Below are positions 1 through 8,374 of a DNA stretch of 64,000 nt, one piece after another (position 1 is the first letter of the stretch; each line of letters begins with the position of its first letter). Below the pieces are notes generated by a model, which worked only from the letters and a program-made list of their open reading frames with translations, was not told where the DNA came from and did not search any database. This stretch comes from VAZQ01 sp963725185 (GTDB lineage: Bacteria; Pseudomonadota; Alphaproteobacteria; Rhizobiales; Xanthobacteraceae): the NCBI GenBank assembly GCA_963725185.1, contig CAVRXO010000004.1, positions 1 to 64,000 on the forward strand, given 5' to 3'. A program made the position numbers and the translations under genes.

Positions 1-1
1 C

Positions 2-94
2 TCGCCGCGCTCGGGCTGGCGCGCGAAGACGCCGCTGCGCGCAGGGCTCAAGGCGGCCTACGCCGATTTCGCCGGCGGCGGGCCGGCGAAATAG
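2..94 (+). CDS. C-terminal end of an NDP-sugar SDR, GDP-L-fucose synthase-like (partial)
   Basis: Only the last 30 codons are present; the gene runs in from the left edge and ends at TAG 92-94. The tail reads SGWRAKTPLRAGLKAAYADF, which matches the usual C-terminus of extended SDR sugar epimerases, especially GDP-L-fucose synthase (a Gly-Trp turn, then a PLxxGL helix leading to AYxDF). Such an enzyme makes GDP-L-fucose from GDP-4-keto-6-deoxymannose. A fucosyltransferase of family GT11 at 10572 and manC at 28708 fit that role. The family call (sugar SDR) is fairly safe; the exact substrate is inferred from a short tail and the context. Confidence 0.5.
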   Translation, partial: SPRSGWRAKTPLRAGLKAAYADFAGGGPAK

Positions 95-154
95 TAAAGA
101 CCTCCACCCACGTTCCGTCCCGAATTCGGCCATGCTCCACCACGGTGATCACGC

Positions 155-946
155 GTGATTTTCTTCAGGCGACCGCCCCGGTCTCCGGTTGATCTTCCGA
201 CCCATGTCACCGTGCCGGTCGCTATCGAGATGCCGGCGGCTGTCAATGCGGCGCCCATTGTTCCCGACCGCTATCCTGACCCGGTGCGAAATCCCGCAGC
301 CGACGTGCTGGAACTGGATATCTGGGTACTTTCCGAGTTCATCCTCGACCACCTGGTGCCGGTTCTCGGCGTGCGGCCTTATCCCCTCAACGAGCAACTT
401 CTGGCGGCCGCCGCGGTCTGCCGTATCAAGCCGTCCGTCGTGTTCGACTGGGGCACTCATGTTGGCGCGTCGGCGCGGCTCTTTCACGAATGCGCGAAAG
501 CGTTCAACCTCGAATATGAAGTCCATTCGATCGATCTGCCGCCGGACGCATTCCATGTGGAGCATCCGGGACAGGAGCACGCCCGGCTGGTTGTCGGGCT
601 GCCCGGCGTGCATCTGCATCGCGGCGACGGCGCCAGCGTCGCTCTTGAGCAATGGAACCACCTCGGCCGGCCGGCACGTCCATTATTCTTCGTCGATGGC
701 GACCACGCCTATCCTTCGGTATTGCGCGAGTTGAGTGCCGTTTTCGACGCGGTTGGAGATGCGAGCGCCTTGGTGCACGATACATTTTTCCAATCGTCCG
801 AATCCGGGTACAACGTCGGCCCGGCCCGGGCGATCGAAGACATCCTCGCGCGCCATCCTTTGCGATTCACAATCATCAAGTCTGGCCTTGGGCTGCCCGG
901 TATGACCTTGTTGGCCGATTCCAAAATGCTGGCGGAAGCGCGTTAA
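155..946 (+). CDS. class I SAM-dependent methyltransferase (Methyltransf_24-like)
   Basis: A 263-residue protein with a Rossmann methyltransferase core. Motif I is seen as VFDWGTHVGASA near residues 96-107, followed by an acidic loop SIDLPPD near 125-131 and by FFVDGDHAY near 178-186, a signature of the CmcI/Methyltransf_24 group that methylates sugars or small molecules. The GTG at 155 is the first start; the first 45 residues are poorly conserved in look, and an ATG at 230 is an alternative. The gene ends one base before the exporter permease, so the two are probably co-transcribed. It is most likely an O-methyltransferase acting on the polysaccharide, perhaps at its end. The acceptor cannot be read from the sequence. 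Confidence 0.75.
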   Translation: MIFFRRPPRSPVDLPTHVTVPVAIEMPAAVNAAPIVPDRYPDPVRNPAADVLELDIWVLSEFILDHLVPVLGVRPYPLNEQLLAAAAVCRIKPSVVFDWGTHVGASARLFHECAKAFNLEYEVHSIDLPPDAFHVEHPGQEHARLVVGLPGVHLHRGDGASVALEQWNHLGRPARPLFFVDGDHAYPSVLRELSAVFDAVGDASALVHDTFFQSSESGYNVGPARAIEDILARHPLRFTIIKSGLGLPGMTLLADSKMLAEAR

Positions 947-947
947 C

Positions 948-1889
948 GTGGACCATGAAACGGAAGCGTTTAGCAGGGAAAGCATGAGTTCGGGCTCCGA
1001 CTTGGGTAATTCACATCCCGCTACGGATGAATTGAGTTTGAAAATTACGGCAATGACGACCTCTTCGGTCCCGAATATTCCATATTCCCGCCTGCGTACG
1101 CTGACCTCGACCGCCTGGGAGGACCTGGCCGGCGGCTTATTCAAGACCGACCTGTGGGGCCGCATGGGTTGGCTTGATGTCAAGCGGCGATACCGGCGAA
1201 CGCTCATAGGCCCGTTCTGGACGACGATCAGTCTGGCAGTCTACATCGGTTCGGTCGGGATCCTTGGTGCCGGACTCTGGCATCAGAACATCCATGAATA
1301 TTTGCCGTTTCTCGTGAGCGGCATGATTGTCTGGAACCTGGTTTCCGCGATCATCGGCGACGCCTGCGGGATGCTGGTCTCCGGCCAGAGTTTGTTCCGC
1401 AACATCCGCTTCGAATTCTCGATCTTTGCATACTCGCTGGTCTGGCGAAATTTCATCGTGTTTCTCCACAACCTCGTCGTCTACGTGCTGGTGCTGCCGT
1501 TGAAGCCAGCAATCCTCGGTTGGACCATGCTGCTGGCGATCCCCGGTCTTTGTCTCGTTCTCATCAACGGCATCTGGCTCGCATTGTTGATTGCAATGCT
1601 ATGCTTGCGATTTCGGGACGTGCAGCCGCTGGTGACGACCGGTCTGCAGATCTCCATGCTGATCACGCCGCTGTTCTGGCCGCCGGAAAGCTTGACAGGA
1701 TCGATCCGGCTCCTCTTCGTGCTATTCAATCCGATCTATCACCTGCTGGAGGTGGTGAGGGCGCCTATGTTGGGCAATATCCCGGCCATGACCAGCTACG
1801 CCGCTGTCATTCTGATGGCGGTCGGCGGATGGCTGTTGGCCTACTTTGTCTTCGAACGGTTTCGCAGCCGGATTACCTATTGGAGCTGA
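948..1889 (+). CDS. wzm: ABC-2 type polysaccharide export permease (Wzm-like)
   Basis: An integral membrane protein of 313 residues, the transmembrane half of an O-antigen/polysaccharide ABC exporter. After a soluble N-terminus of about 70 residues comes the family hallmark LDVKRRYRRTLIGPFW, just before the first membrane span, and then about six hydrophobic segments (roughly 85-105, 115-140, 160-190, 200-225, 235-260, 280-305). The ending SRITYWS is typical of TagG/KpsM/Wzm-type permeases. GTG 948 is the first start; ATG 984 or 1053 would give a length closer to the family's usual 260-280 residues. It is followed by its ATPase after 7 bases. Role: moves lipid-linked glycan across the inner membrane. 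Confidence 0.9.
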   Translation: MDHETEAFSRESMSSGSDLGNSHPATDELSLKITAMTTSSVPNIPYSRLRTLTSTAWEDLAGGLFKTDLWGRMGWLDVKRRYRRTLIGPFWTTISLAVYIGSVGILGAGLWHQNIHEYLPFLVSGMIVWNLVSAIIGDACGMLVSGQSLFRNIRFEFSIFAYSLVWRNFIVFLHNLVVYVLVLPLKPAILGWTMLLAIPGLCLVLINGIWLALLIAMLCLRFRDVQPLVTTGLQISMLITPLFWPPESLTGSIRLLFVLFNPIYHLLEVVRAPMLGNIPAMTSYAAVILMAVGGWLLAYFVFERFRSRITYWS

Positions 1890-1896
1890 ACGCAGC

Positions 1897-3235
1897 ATGG
1901 CGTCGATGGTGGTTGAGAATGTCCATGTTGATTTTCCAATTTATGGGACGCAGCGCAACCTCCGCACTGCGTTGTTCGAGCGCGCTACCGGCGGACTGAT
2001 CCAGCGAGAAGGAAAACACCGGGAGCGAGTCGTCGTCAAAGCGCTGGTCGACGTATCGTTGAAGCTCGAGGAGGGGGATCGTCTGGCGCTGATCGGCCAC
2101 AACGGGTCCGGCAAGTCGACCCTTTTGAAGGTGATGGCCGGCATCTACGAGCCGATCGCGGGACGGATCCTGGTGGATGGGCGGGTTACCCCTTTGTTCG
2201 ACATGATGCCAGGGCTCGATATGGAAGACAACGCCTACGAAAACATCTACACTGCGGGCCTCTTGTTGGGAATGACTTCGCAAGCAGATCGAGCGAAAGA
2301 TTCCGCTGATCGAGGAGTTCTGCGAGCTTGGCGAATATCTGTCATTGCCGATCCGGACCTATTCGGCGGGCATGGTGACACGCCTCGGCTTTGCGCTGAG
2401 CACCGCGCTCGATCCGGGAATCCTGTTGTTGGACGAAGGCATCGGCGCCGGCGATGCGCGGTTCGCCGAACGGGCGGCGAAACGGCTGAACGATTTCATG
2501 GGACGCAGCAGCATCATCGTCCTCGCCAGCCACGCGGCGGCACTCCTCAAATCGCTCTGCAACAAGGGCGTGATGATGGAAGCCGGACGGATCGTTGCTA
2601 TGGGTCCGGTAGACGAGGTTTTTGCAAGGTATCGCGAGAGTGTCCACGGAACCGCACCTGTCCCCGTGGCCGTTCCGGTGCCCGCTTTTGCAACAGAGCT
2701 CGCAGCCGAGCCGTCCCCCGGAATGCAAGAAATGATCAGGTCGGACTGGTCGCGACCAGAGTTCACCCCCCTAACGCCAATCGCAAATCAGTTTGCGCAG
2801 TGCCTGGGGGGGCACGTCGAGACGTTGGACGGCGCGGTGTGCGGGCGTCCAACCATCCACCTGCCGTTCAGGGTCTGCCTTCGCTACCGACTGTTGAAAG
2901 ACAGTCCGTTCACGATCATTCCAAACTTTCATTTTCTCGATTGGAAGGACGATCATGTGCTCGTATCGTCGCCGTCAGAGTCGGCACCGACCGGGCAGGG
3001 GGACTATGTGGCCTCCTGTGTTATCGATCCCTTCGTGTTCAACTCGGGACGGTATTCCGTCATGCTGGCGCTCAGCAGCATGGAGCTCGCCGAGCCGGTA
3101 CACTTCCTCGCTGAAGGGCTACGTTTTGAGGTGATCGAGCCGCGCGGCGTCGATCCCCGGCGGCATGGCTACGAGCACGACCTGCCGGGCGTGGTGCGCA
3201 CGCGCTTGGCTTGGCAGGTCACGAAGGCGCCGTAG
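1897..3235 (+). CDS. wzt: polysaccharide ABC exporter ATPase with C-terminal Wzt domain (frameshifted)
   Basis: The ATP-binding half of the exporter. It starts at ATG 1897. The Walker A motif GHNGSGKST lies at residues 67-75. After a frame change near 2277 the protein continues with the signature helix YSAGMVTRLGFA and the Walker B motif ILLLDEGIGAGD, as in Wzt/TagH ATPases. Removing one T of the TT at 2277-2278 restores an unbroken frame to the stop at 3235. Beyond the nucleotide-binding domain there are about 200 further residues rich in beta-strand pattern, like the C-terminal domain of Wzt proteins that recognises a modified chain end (known for E. coli O8/O9a). This predicts export of a capped polymer. 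The break is most likely a sequence error. Confidence 0.88.
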
Positions 3236-3239
3236 GGTT

Positions 3240-3782
3240 ATGCTCACATTCGAGCCCCTTCCGCTTCCCGGCGCCTATCGCATTCGTATGAACCCCACCG
3301 CCGATGAACGGGGCTTTTTCGCCCGCCGCTTCTGCGCGGAAGCATTCCGTCATCGTGAGCTCGAATGCGATTTCGTCCAACGATCCGTTTCATTCAACTT
3401 GCGGCGGGGCACGCTACGCGGATTGCACTTTCAGGCACCGCCGGCGATGGAAACCAAGATCGTCCGCTGTACGCGTGGCGCTGCTTTCGACGTGATCGTA
3501 GACCTGCGACGGGGCTCTCCGACCTCCGGCCGTTGGCACGGCGAGGAGCTCAGCGCCGATAACCGAATGATGCTCTATGTCCCGATGGGCTTGGCGCACG
3601 GCTTCCAGACTTTGATGGATGACACGGAGATCGATTACGAGATCACTCCTGCATACGTGCCGGACGCTGCCCGTGGGGTACGCTTCGACGATCCGACTCT
3701 GGCGATCGGATGGCCGGTGGCCAACACGATCGTTTCGACACGAGACCGGGAACTCCCATTGCTAGGGGCCCTCGTTTGCTGA
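3240..3782 (+). CDS. rfbC: dTDP-4-dehydrorhamnose 3,5-epimerase family protein
   Basis: A cupin-fold protein of 180 residues, the usual length of RmlC. Family marks are DERGFF (22-27), GTLRGLHFQ with the catalytic-type His63, KIVRCTRGAAFDVIVDLR (73-90), and YVPMGLAHGFQ (113-123). Such enzymes epimerise C3 and C5 of dTDP-4-keto-6-deoxyglucose. No rmlA, rmlB or rmlD is seen in this window, so the substrate may be another NDP-4-keto-6-deoxysugar, made elsewhere or by the neighbouring CDP-sugar genes. It starts at ATG 3240, five bases after wzt, and its end overlaps the formyltransferase. This spacing suggests one operon with the exporter and the amino-sugar genes. Confidence 0.85.
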   Translation: MLTFEPLPLPGAYRIRMNPTADERGFFARRFCAEAFRHRELECDFVQRSVSFNLRRGTLRGLHFQAPPAMETKIVRCTRGAAFDVIVDLRRGSPTSGRWHGEELSADNRMMLYVPMGLAHGFQTLMDDTEIDYEITPAYVPDAARGVRFDDPTLAIGWPVANTIVSTRDRELPLLGALVC

Positions 3783-4558
3783 CGGATGACGCGACATCAC
3801 GCGTTCCGCGGGTCATTTTCTTTGCCGATGGGCCAATCGGTCGCCGCGTTGTCCAGTTTGCGCTCGACTATGATCGGGACGTTGTTCGGGGGATCATTAC
3901 CCGGGCCGGGGACGAGCAGGTTGGCGATCCGGCGGGAGCGAGTAAAGGTATTGTATCGTGCATCGAATTCAATGCATCCGATCCCGACGAGACGTGCCGA
4001 AGAATTCGGTTGCTGAACGGCAACATCGTCATCTTGGCGTGGTGGCCCTACGTTCTCAAGCCCCAGTTCCTGCATCTCGGACAGGCGGTCACGCTCAATC
4101 TGCACCCAAGCCTGCTGCCCTGTGGACGAGGCAAGGACCCGAATTTTTGGGCCATCGTGGAGGGAAGCCCATTCGGGGTGACCATTCACCACGTTGTGGC
4201 CGAGATCGACGGCGGCGATATCGCCTTTCAAAGGGAGATCGCCCATGGCTGGGAGGATACCGGCAAGACTCTCTATGAAAAGGCGGCGAAGGGCATTATC
4301 GAATTGTTTTGCGAGTGCTATCCCCGCATCATCGCATTCGACATACCACGGCAAGCGCAACAACATTCGAGCGGGTCGTTTCACAGTCGGAGCGAACTGG
4401 ATGCCCGCAGCCTGATCGCGCTGGACCACACCTATACGGCCCGCGAGATCTTGAATTTGCTGCGCGCCCGTACATTTGAGCCCCATCCCGCTTGTCGGTT
4501 CGTCGATGGTGATTCGACCTATGAAGCTCGTATAACAATTCGAAAGGTGGGAGACTAA
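3776..4558 (+). CDS. formyltransferase family protein, probable sugar N-formyltransferase
   Basis: About 260 residues with the core of the formyl transferase family (methionyl-tRNA and sugar formyltransferases). The catalytic Asn-His-Asp triad is visible: NLHPSLLPCGRG gives Asn and His, and EIDGGDI gives Asp. The frame is open upstream to 3710, but that part overlaps rfbC; TTG 3776 or CTG 3779 at the rfbC stop is the more natural start. Sugar formyltransferases of this kind use N10-formyl-tetrahydrofolate to formylate an NDP-amino-6-deoxysugar (known examples: VioF, WbkC). The DegT aminotransferase two genes on would supply the amine. Start and exact sugar are uncertain; the domain call is strong. 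Confidence 0.78.
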   Translation: MLTDDATSRVPRVIFFADGPIGRRVVQFALDYDRDVVRGIITRAGDEQVGDPAGASKGIVSCIEFNASDPDETCRRIRLLNGNIVILAWWPYVLKPQFLHLGQAVTLNLHPSLLPCGRGKDPNFWAIVEGSPFGVTIHHVVAEIDGGDIAFQREIAHGWEDTGKTLYEKAAKGIIELFCECYPRIIAFDIPRQAQQHSSGSFHSRSELDARSLIALDHTYTAREILNLLRARTFEPHPACRFVDGDSTYEARITIRKVGD

Positions 4559-4561
4559 CGC

Positions 4562-5302
4562 GTGGACCCGATGGAGATGTTTTACCGGCAAAAGCGCGCC
4601 AACATCCGTGCTCTGGGCGCCGATACCGATATTCGTGATCTAACCAAAGCCTGGTTCCGCGGCGTTTCCAAACACAGATATTCGTACCACTTTTCGTGGC
4701 TCGGAATTCCGATCATTCAATTCCCGCAAGATCTCATTGCGATGCAGGAGATCATATGGTCCGTGAAGCCTGATGCCATCATAGAAACCGGTGTTGCGCA
4801 CGGTGGGTCGCTGGTCTTTCACGCGTCCATGCTTGAGCTGATCGGCGGCGATGGAATCGTGGTTGGCGTGGATGTCGAGATTCGATCGCACAACAGGCGG
4901 GCAATTGAATCGCATCCGCTATCCAGGAGGGTGAAATTGGTGGAGGGCAGCTCAGTCGATGGAAGGACTATCGATCAAGTCGAAGGTTTGCTTCTCGGGA
5001 AAAAAAATCCACTTGTCATACTGGACAGTAATCATTCGAGCGCGCACGTTCTGGCCGAGCTGGATTTGTACCAGCATTTTGTGAAAAGCGGGTCATATCT
5101 CCTCGTTCTTGACACGATCATCGACGATATGCCGGAGGAATTCTCAAATGGCAAACCCTGGGGGCCCGATCAAGGGCCAAAGACGGCGGTTCATCGGTTT
5201 CTGCGGAAAACGGAACGATTCGTAATCGATCAGGAATATAACGACAAACTGCTCATCAGCGTAGCGCCAGACGGTTTTCTCCGATGCGTGAGCGATCCAT
5301 GA
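4562..5302 (+). CDS. CmcI/cephalosporin-hydroxylase family methyltransferase
   Basis: A protein of 246 residues of the group named after CmcI (Pfam cephalosporin hydroxylase). Despite the name, members have a class I methyltransferase fold and often O-methylate sugars in O-antigen loci. Visible marks are IIETGVAHGGSLVFHA (motif I), VVGVDVEIR, and VILDSNHSSAHVLAEL. It starts at GTG 4562 (or ATG 4571), three bases after the formyltransferase, and its end overlaps the aminotransferase start. By eye its base composition is clearly richer in A+T than the flanking genes, which suggests it was acquired by transfer. The acceptor sugar is not evident. Confidence 0.8.
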   Translation: MDPMEMFYRQKRANIRALGADTDIRDLTKAWFRGVSKHRYSYHFSWLGIPIIQFPQDLIAMQEIIWSVKPDAIIETGVAHGGSLVFHASMLELIGGDGIVVGVDVEIRSHNRRAIESHPLSRRVKLVEGSSVDGRTIDQVEGLLLGKKNPLVILDSNHSSAHVLAELDLYQHFVKSGSYLLVLDTIIDDMPEEFSNGKPWGPDQGPKTAVHRFLRKTERFVIDQEYNDKLLISVAPDGFLRCVSDP

Positions 5303-6453
5303 GCCGTATTCCCATCGCCGGCCCTTCGATTACCCAAAAGGAGATCGATTACGTCACCGACGCGGTGGCGTCGGCATGGTATGCTGACGCCAACAAGTTT
5401 CACGGGCGATTTGAACAAGCATTCGCGACGCACTGCGGTCGGAAACACGCCGTCTCGCTGCCGTCCTGTACCTCCGGTCTGCATCTGGCGCTGCTCGCCC
5501 TCGGCATAGGCCGCGGAGATGAGGTGATCGTACCCGACGCGACATGGATCGCCTCGGTGGCGCCAGTCGTCTATGTGGGAGCCACGCCCATCTTCGCCGA
5601 TATCGATGCGCGAACGTGGTGCTTGTGTCCCGAAGCATTCGAATCCTTGATCACGCCCCGCACTAAAGCGGCGATCGTCGTCGACCTCTATGGATCGATG
5701 CCGGATTGGGACCGCCTTGCCGAGATTGCCGCTCGCAATGGGGTTGCGCTCATCGAAGATGCCGCCGAGGCTGTTGGGTCCCGCTGGCGCGACCGTCCCG
5801 CCGGCTCGTTTGGAGTGATGTCGGCATTTTCGTTTCATGGCTCGAAAACCTTGACAACGGGCGAGGGCGGCATGCTGGTTCTCGATGATGACAGACTGCT
5901 CGACCGGGTGTTGCGTCTGCGCGATCACGGCCGAGCACCCAGCGATACCATGTTTTTCAATGAAGAGGTCGGATGGAAGTACAAGATGTCGTCGATGCAG
6001 GCGGCGCTAGGCCTTGCGCAGCTCGAGCGGATCGACGAGCTCGTGGCCGGAAAGCGCCGCATCTATGGCTGGTATCGTGAGGAACTCGCGGCTTGGACCG
6101 GTGGATCGCTCAATCCCGACGTGCCGGGGCTCTACAATTCTTATTGGATGACGACGGTCATTCTCGACCGCGAGATCGGGCTGACCAAGGAAACTATCGT
6201 ACCGCATCTTCGTAAAAACGGCGTTGACGCGCGCCCGTTCTTTTATCCTCTCAGTGCGATTCCGGCATTTCAGGATACCGGCAACGCTGCGGCCGCGCGC
6301 GCGCGCAATACTAATTCTTACTCCGTCACACCATATGGCCTCAATCTTCCAAGCGCCCTCGCCTTAGAACGAGCGGATGTTGCTCAGGCCTTCCGAACCC
6401 TTCGCGACGCGATGCACTTTCTCGCGCACGAGTTGGTGCCCAAATCTGCCTAA
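5299..6453 (+). CDS. DegT/DnrJ/EryC1/StrS family PLP-dependent sugar aminotransferase
   Basis: A protein of about 384 residues, normal for NDP-keto-sugar aminotransferases. The PLP-binding lysine sits in FHGSKTLTTGEGGM, and LIEDAAEAVGS holds the conserved aspartate and the stacking region. SLPSCTSGLHLALLAL is the phosphate-cradle segment. ATG 5299 gives the usual IPIAGPSIT N-terminus; ATG 5284 is also in frame. The sequence resembles perosamine-type C4 aminotransferases. With the formyltransferase just upstream it probably makes an N-formylated 4-amino- or 3-amino-6-deoxyhexose for the chain. Which carbon is aminated cannot be decided here. Confidence 0.87.
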   Translation: MSRIPIAGPSITQKEIDYVTDAVASAWYADANKFHGRFEQAFATHCGRKHAVSLPSCTSGLHLALLALGIGRGDEVIVPDATWIASVAPVVYVGATPIFADIDARTWCLCPEAFESLITPRTKAAIVVDLYGSMPDWDRLAEIAARNGVALIEDAAEAVGSRWRDRPAGSFGVMSAFSFHGSKTLTTGEGGMLVLDDDRLLDRVLRLRDHGRAPSDTMFFNEEVGWKYKMSSMQAALGLAQLERIDELVAGKRRIYGWYREELAAWTGGSLNPDVPGLYNSYWMTTVILDREIGLTKETIVPHLRKNGVDARPFFYPLSAIPAFQDTGNAAAARARNTNSYSVTPYGLNLPSALALERADVAQAFRTLRDAMHFLAHELVPKSA

Positions 6454-6478
6454 CGAACTGTTGCAAGGATCCCACGCG

Positions 6479-7336
6479 ATGTCTGTACCCCTTGTTTCAG
6501 TCGGTCTACCGACCTTTAACCGTCCCAAGGGTCTCTCCCGCACCCTCGGCTGCCTCCAAGCTCAGACGTACCGAAATTTTGAAGTGCTTGTTTCCGATAA
6601 TGCGTCGTCTGATCCTGCAGTCGCTGAGATTCTCGTTGAAACTTGCAAGCGTGACGCGCGCGTTCGCTATGTGCGACAAGAGGTAAACATAGGGGCGTGC
6701 CGGAACTTTCAATATGTTTTTGATCATACGTCGGCACCGTATTTCATGTGGATGTCGGATGATGATCTTTGGGAGCCGGTGTTCATCGAGCGCGGCGTCT
6801 CTGCCCTGCAGGCAAATGAGGGTGCCGGCGGCTGGTTTTGCACGCTGGATAATATCAATTTACGAGGACAAGTCTGCCGTCGCTACGAATCGTTTGCGCG
6901 CTTCGACCGGGGTCACTCGTCGCGCGTGGGCCGAGTTGTGGATTTTCTGCAAGAGCCGGAAATTCAAGGCAAGGCGAATTTTATTTATTCGATATTCAGG
7001 CGGTCTGCGTTGGCGGACGCGCTGAAAGTCTGCCCGATGCAAGAAGAAGTGTGGGGTGGGGACATGTGCACGGTATTTGCGTTGATCTGCCGGTACGATC
7101 TCCTTACTTCGGCCGAGGTTCTCCTGCACAAGACGGTTAACACGGATTCTGACCAAATCGTCGTAGGAAACGAAACCTGGATCGAATCTCCTGGGCGCAA
7201 GGCCAGCGGATACGTGAAAACAATGACCCAGGCGGCGCGTGGAACGAGATATTGGCTACTGACGTTTTTGATTATGCATTTGCGTTGGTGGCGGCTTCAC
7301 CGGCGACCTGTAGATCGGGAAGCCGCTCAATCTTAA
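6479..7336 (+). CDS. glycosyltransferase family 2 protein
   Basis: A GT-A type glycosyltransferase of 285 residues. It begins VSVGLPTFNRPKGLSRTL and shows VSDNASSDP in the nucleotide-binding half and the metal-binding motif SDDD in YFMWMSDDDLW. ATG 6479 lies at the natural start of the domain. It adds a sugar from an NDP donor to the lipid-linked chain at the inner membrane. The next gene is a close paralogue with the same N-terminal motif order, so the two arose by duplication. Both genes look less GC-rich than the later glycosyltransferases. Confidence 0.85.
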   Translation: MSVPLVSVGLPTFNRPKGLSRTLGCLQAQTYRNFEVLVSDNASSDPAVAEILVETCKRDARVRYVRQEVNIGACRNFQYVFDHTSAPYFMWMSDDDLWEPVFIERGVSALQANEGAGGWFCTLDNINLRGQVCRRYESFARFDRGHSSRVGRVVDFLQEPEIQGKANFIYSIFRRSALADALKVCPMQEEVWGGDMCTVFALICRYDLLTSAEVLLHKTVNTDSDQIVVGNETWIESPGRKASGYVKTMTQAARGTRYWLLTFLIMHLRWWRLHRRPVDREAAQS

Positions 7337-7393
7337 GTGTGTTTCAGTCGAGCCCCGCTCGGCGTTTTATTGACTGACGGTTGGCGCAAGAAA

Positions 7394-8374
7394 ATGAACC
7401 CCCTAGTCTCGGTCGGCATACCAACCTTCAACCGGCCGGAAGGGTTGGCGGCTGCGCTTGCAAATATCCGGAACCAAACGTATGAGAATCTTGAAATCAT
7501 CGTTTCTGACAATGCTTCGCCCGACCCGGCCGTTTCGGAAGTTGCGCGCGCGGCTGCCGCGAACGACTCGCGGGTCTCGTATTTTCGCCAGCCGTTGAAC
7601 CTTGGCCCAAAAGCAAATTTCGAATTTGTCCTCACAAGATCATCAGGCGTATTCTTTATGTGGGCGGCGGATGATGACGCGTGGTGCGACGATTTTATCG
7701 AACGTTGCGTTCGGGTACATTTGGAATCTGAACGTCTGCTCTCTGTCGTGACTATGGAGGTGGCGTATGAATCGGAAGACGGGCCGTGTCCGCTATTTTT
7801 TGAAGGACACTTTTTTCATCGAAATCTCCGCAACTCAGGTCCGTTCGACCGCGTCAAGCGCGCCCTTCTAGGGAATTACGGCAACATCGTCTATGGCGTG
7901 ATGAGACGAGAGTTCTTGATCAAGCACGATGGCAGAAGTCCGATTACGGAATTTTTCGGACCGAGCTTAAACGAGATCGGGGTGATACTTCACCTCGCTT
8001 ACCGTGGCGATTTTCGAGTTATTCCAGAGGTCGGGTTTCATAAGCGATCGCGCAAATTGATCTGTGTTCAAGCTCGCTGGGAGCAGGTAGGCGGATTTCT
8101 GCCACTCGAAGCGGGTCTAAGGTCGCACATTAGATCGATCCCATCACTCGCCGGGTATCATCGCCAAGCGCAAGCCGAAATTGACGACGCCATCAGATCT
8201 ATAGACATCACGGAGCAGGAAAAGGCCAAGCTTCGTAGGTTAGTGAAGGCTATGCTTTGCAAGCATTTTCTGCAGCTAGTTGTTCGTTTGAAAGGACGAA
8301 ATAATTCTGAAAGTTGGTTTAATGCAATACAACTCGGTACAAGAGCCAGAGCAGTACGATCGCGTGGCCGGTGA
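7394..8374 (+). CDS. glycosyltransferase family 2 protein, paralogue of the preceding gene
   Basis: A protein of 326 residues starting at ATG 7394. Its N-terminus VSVGIPTFNRPEGLAAAL, then SDNASPDPAVSEV, and the metal site WAADDDAW repeat the layout of the gene before it, with a longer C-terminal part of about 100 residues rich in basic and helical segments. The donor and acceptor are unknown. Its 3' end overlaps the following methyltransferase start by about 50 bases, suggesting tight packing in an operon. Base composition is lower in G+C than the cluster average, as for its twin. Confidence 0.85.
   Translation: MNPLVSVGIPTFNRPEGLAAALANIRNQTYENLEIIVSDNASPDPAVSEVARAAAANDSRVSYFRQPLNLGPKANFEFVLTRSSGVFFMWAADDDAWCDDFIERCVRVHLESERLLSVVTMEVAYESEDGPCPLFFEGHFFHRNLRNSGPFDRVKRALLGNYGNIVYGVMRREFLIKHDGRSPITEFFGPSLNEIGVILHLAYRGDFRVIPEVGFHKRSRKLICVQARWEQVGGFLPLEAGLRSHIRSIPSLAGYHRQAQAEIDDAIRSIDITEQEKAKLRRLVKAMLCKHFLQLVVRLKGRNNSESWFNAIQLGTRARAVRSRGR

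Noticed and set aside
1897..3235. Programmed ribosomal frameshift in wzt
   Set aside because: No slippery heptamer or downstream stem-loop is seen at 2270-2280, and many other genes in the window have similar breaks, so sequence error is simpler.
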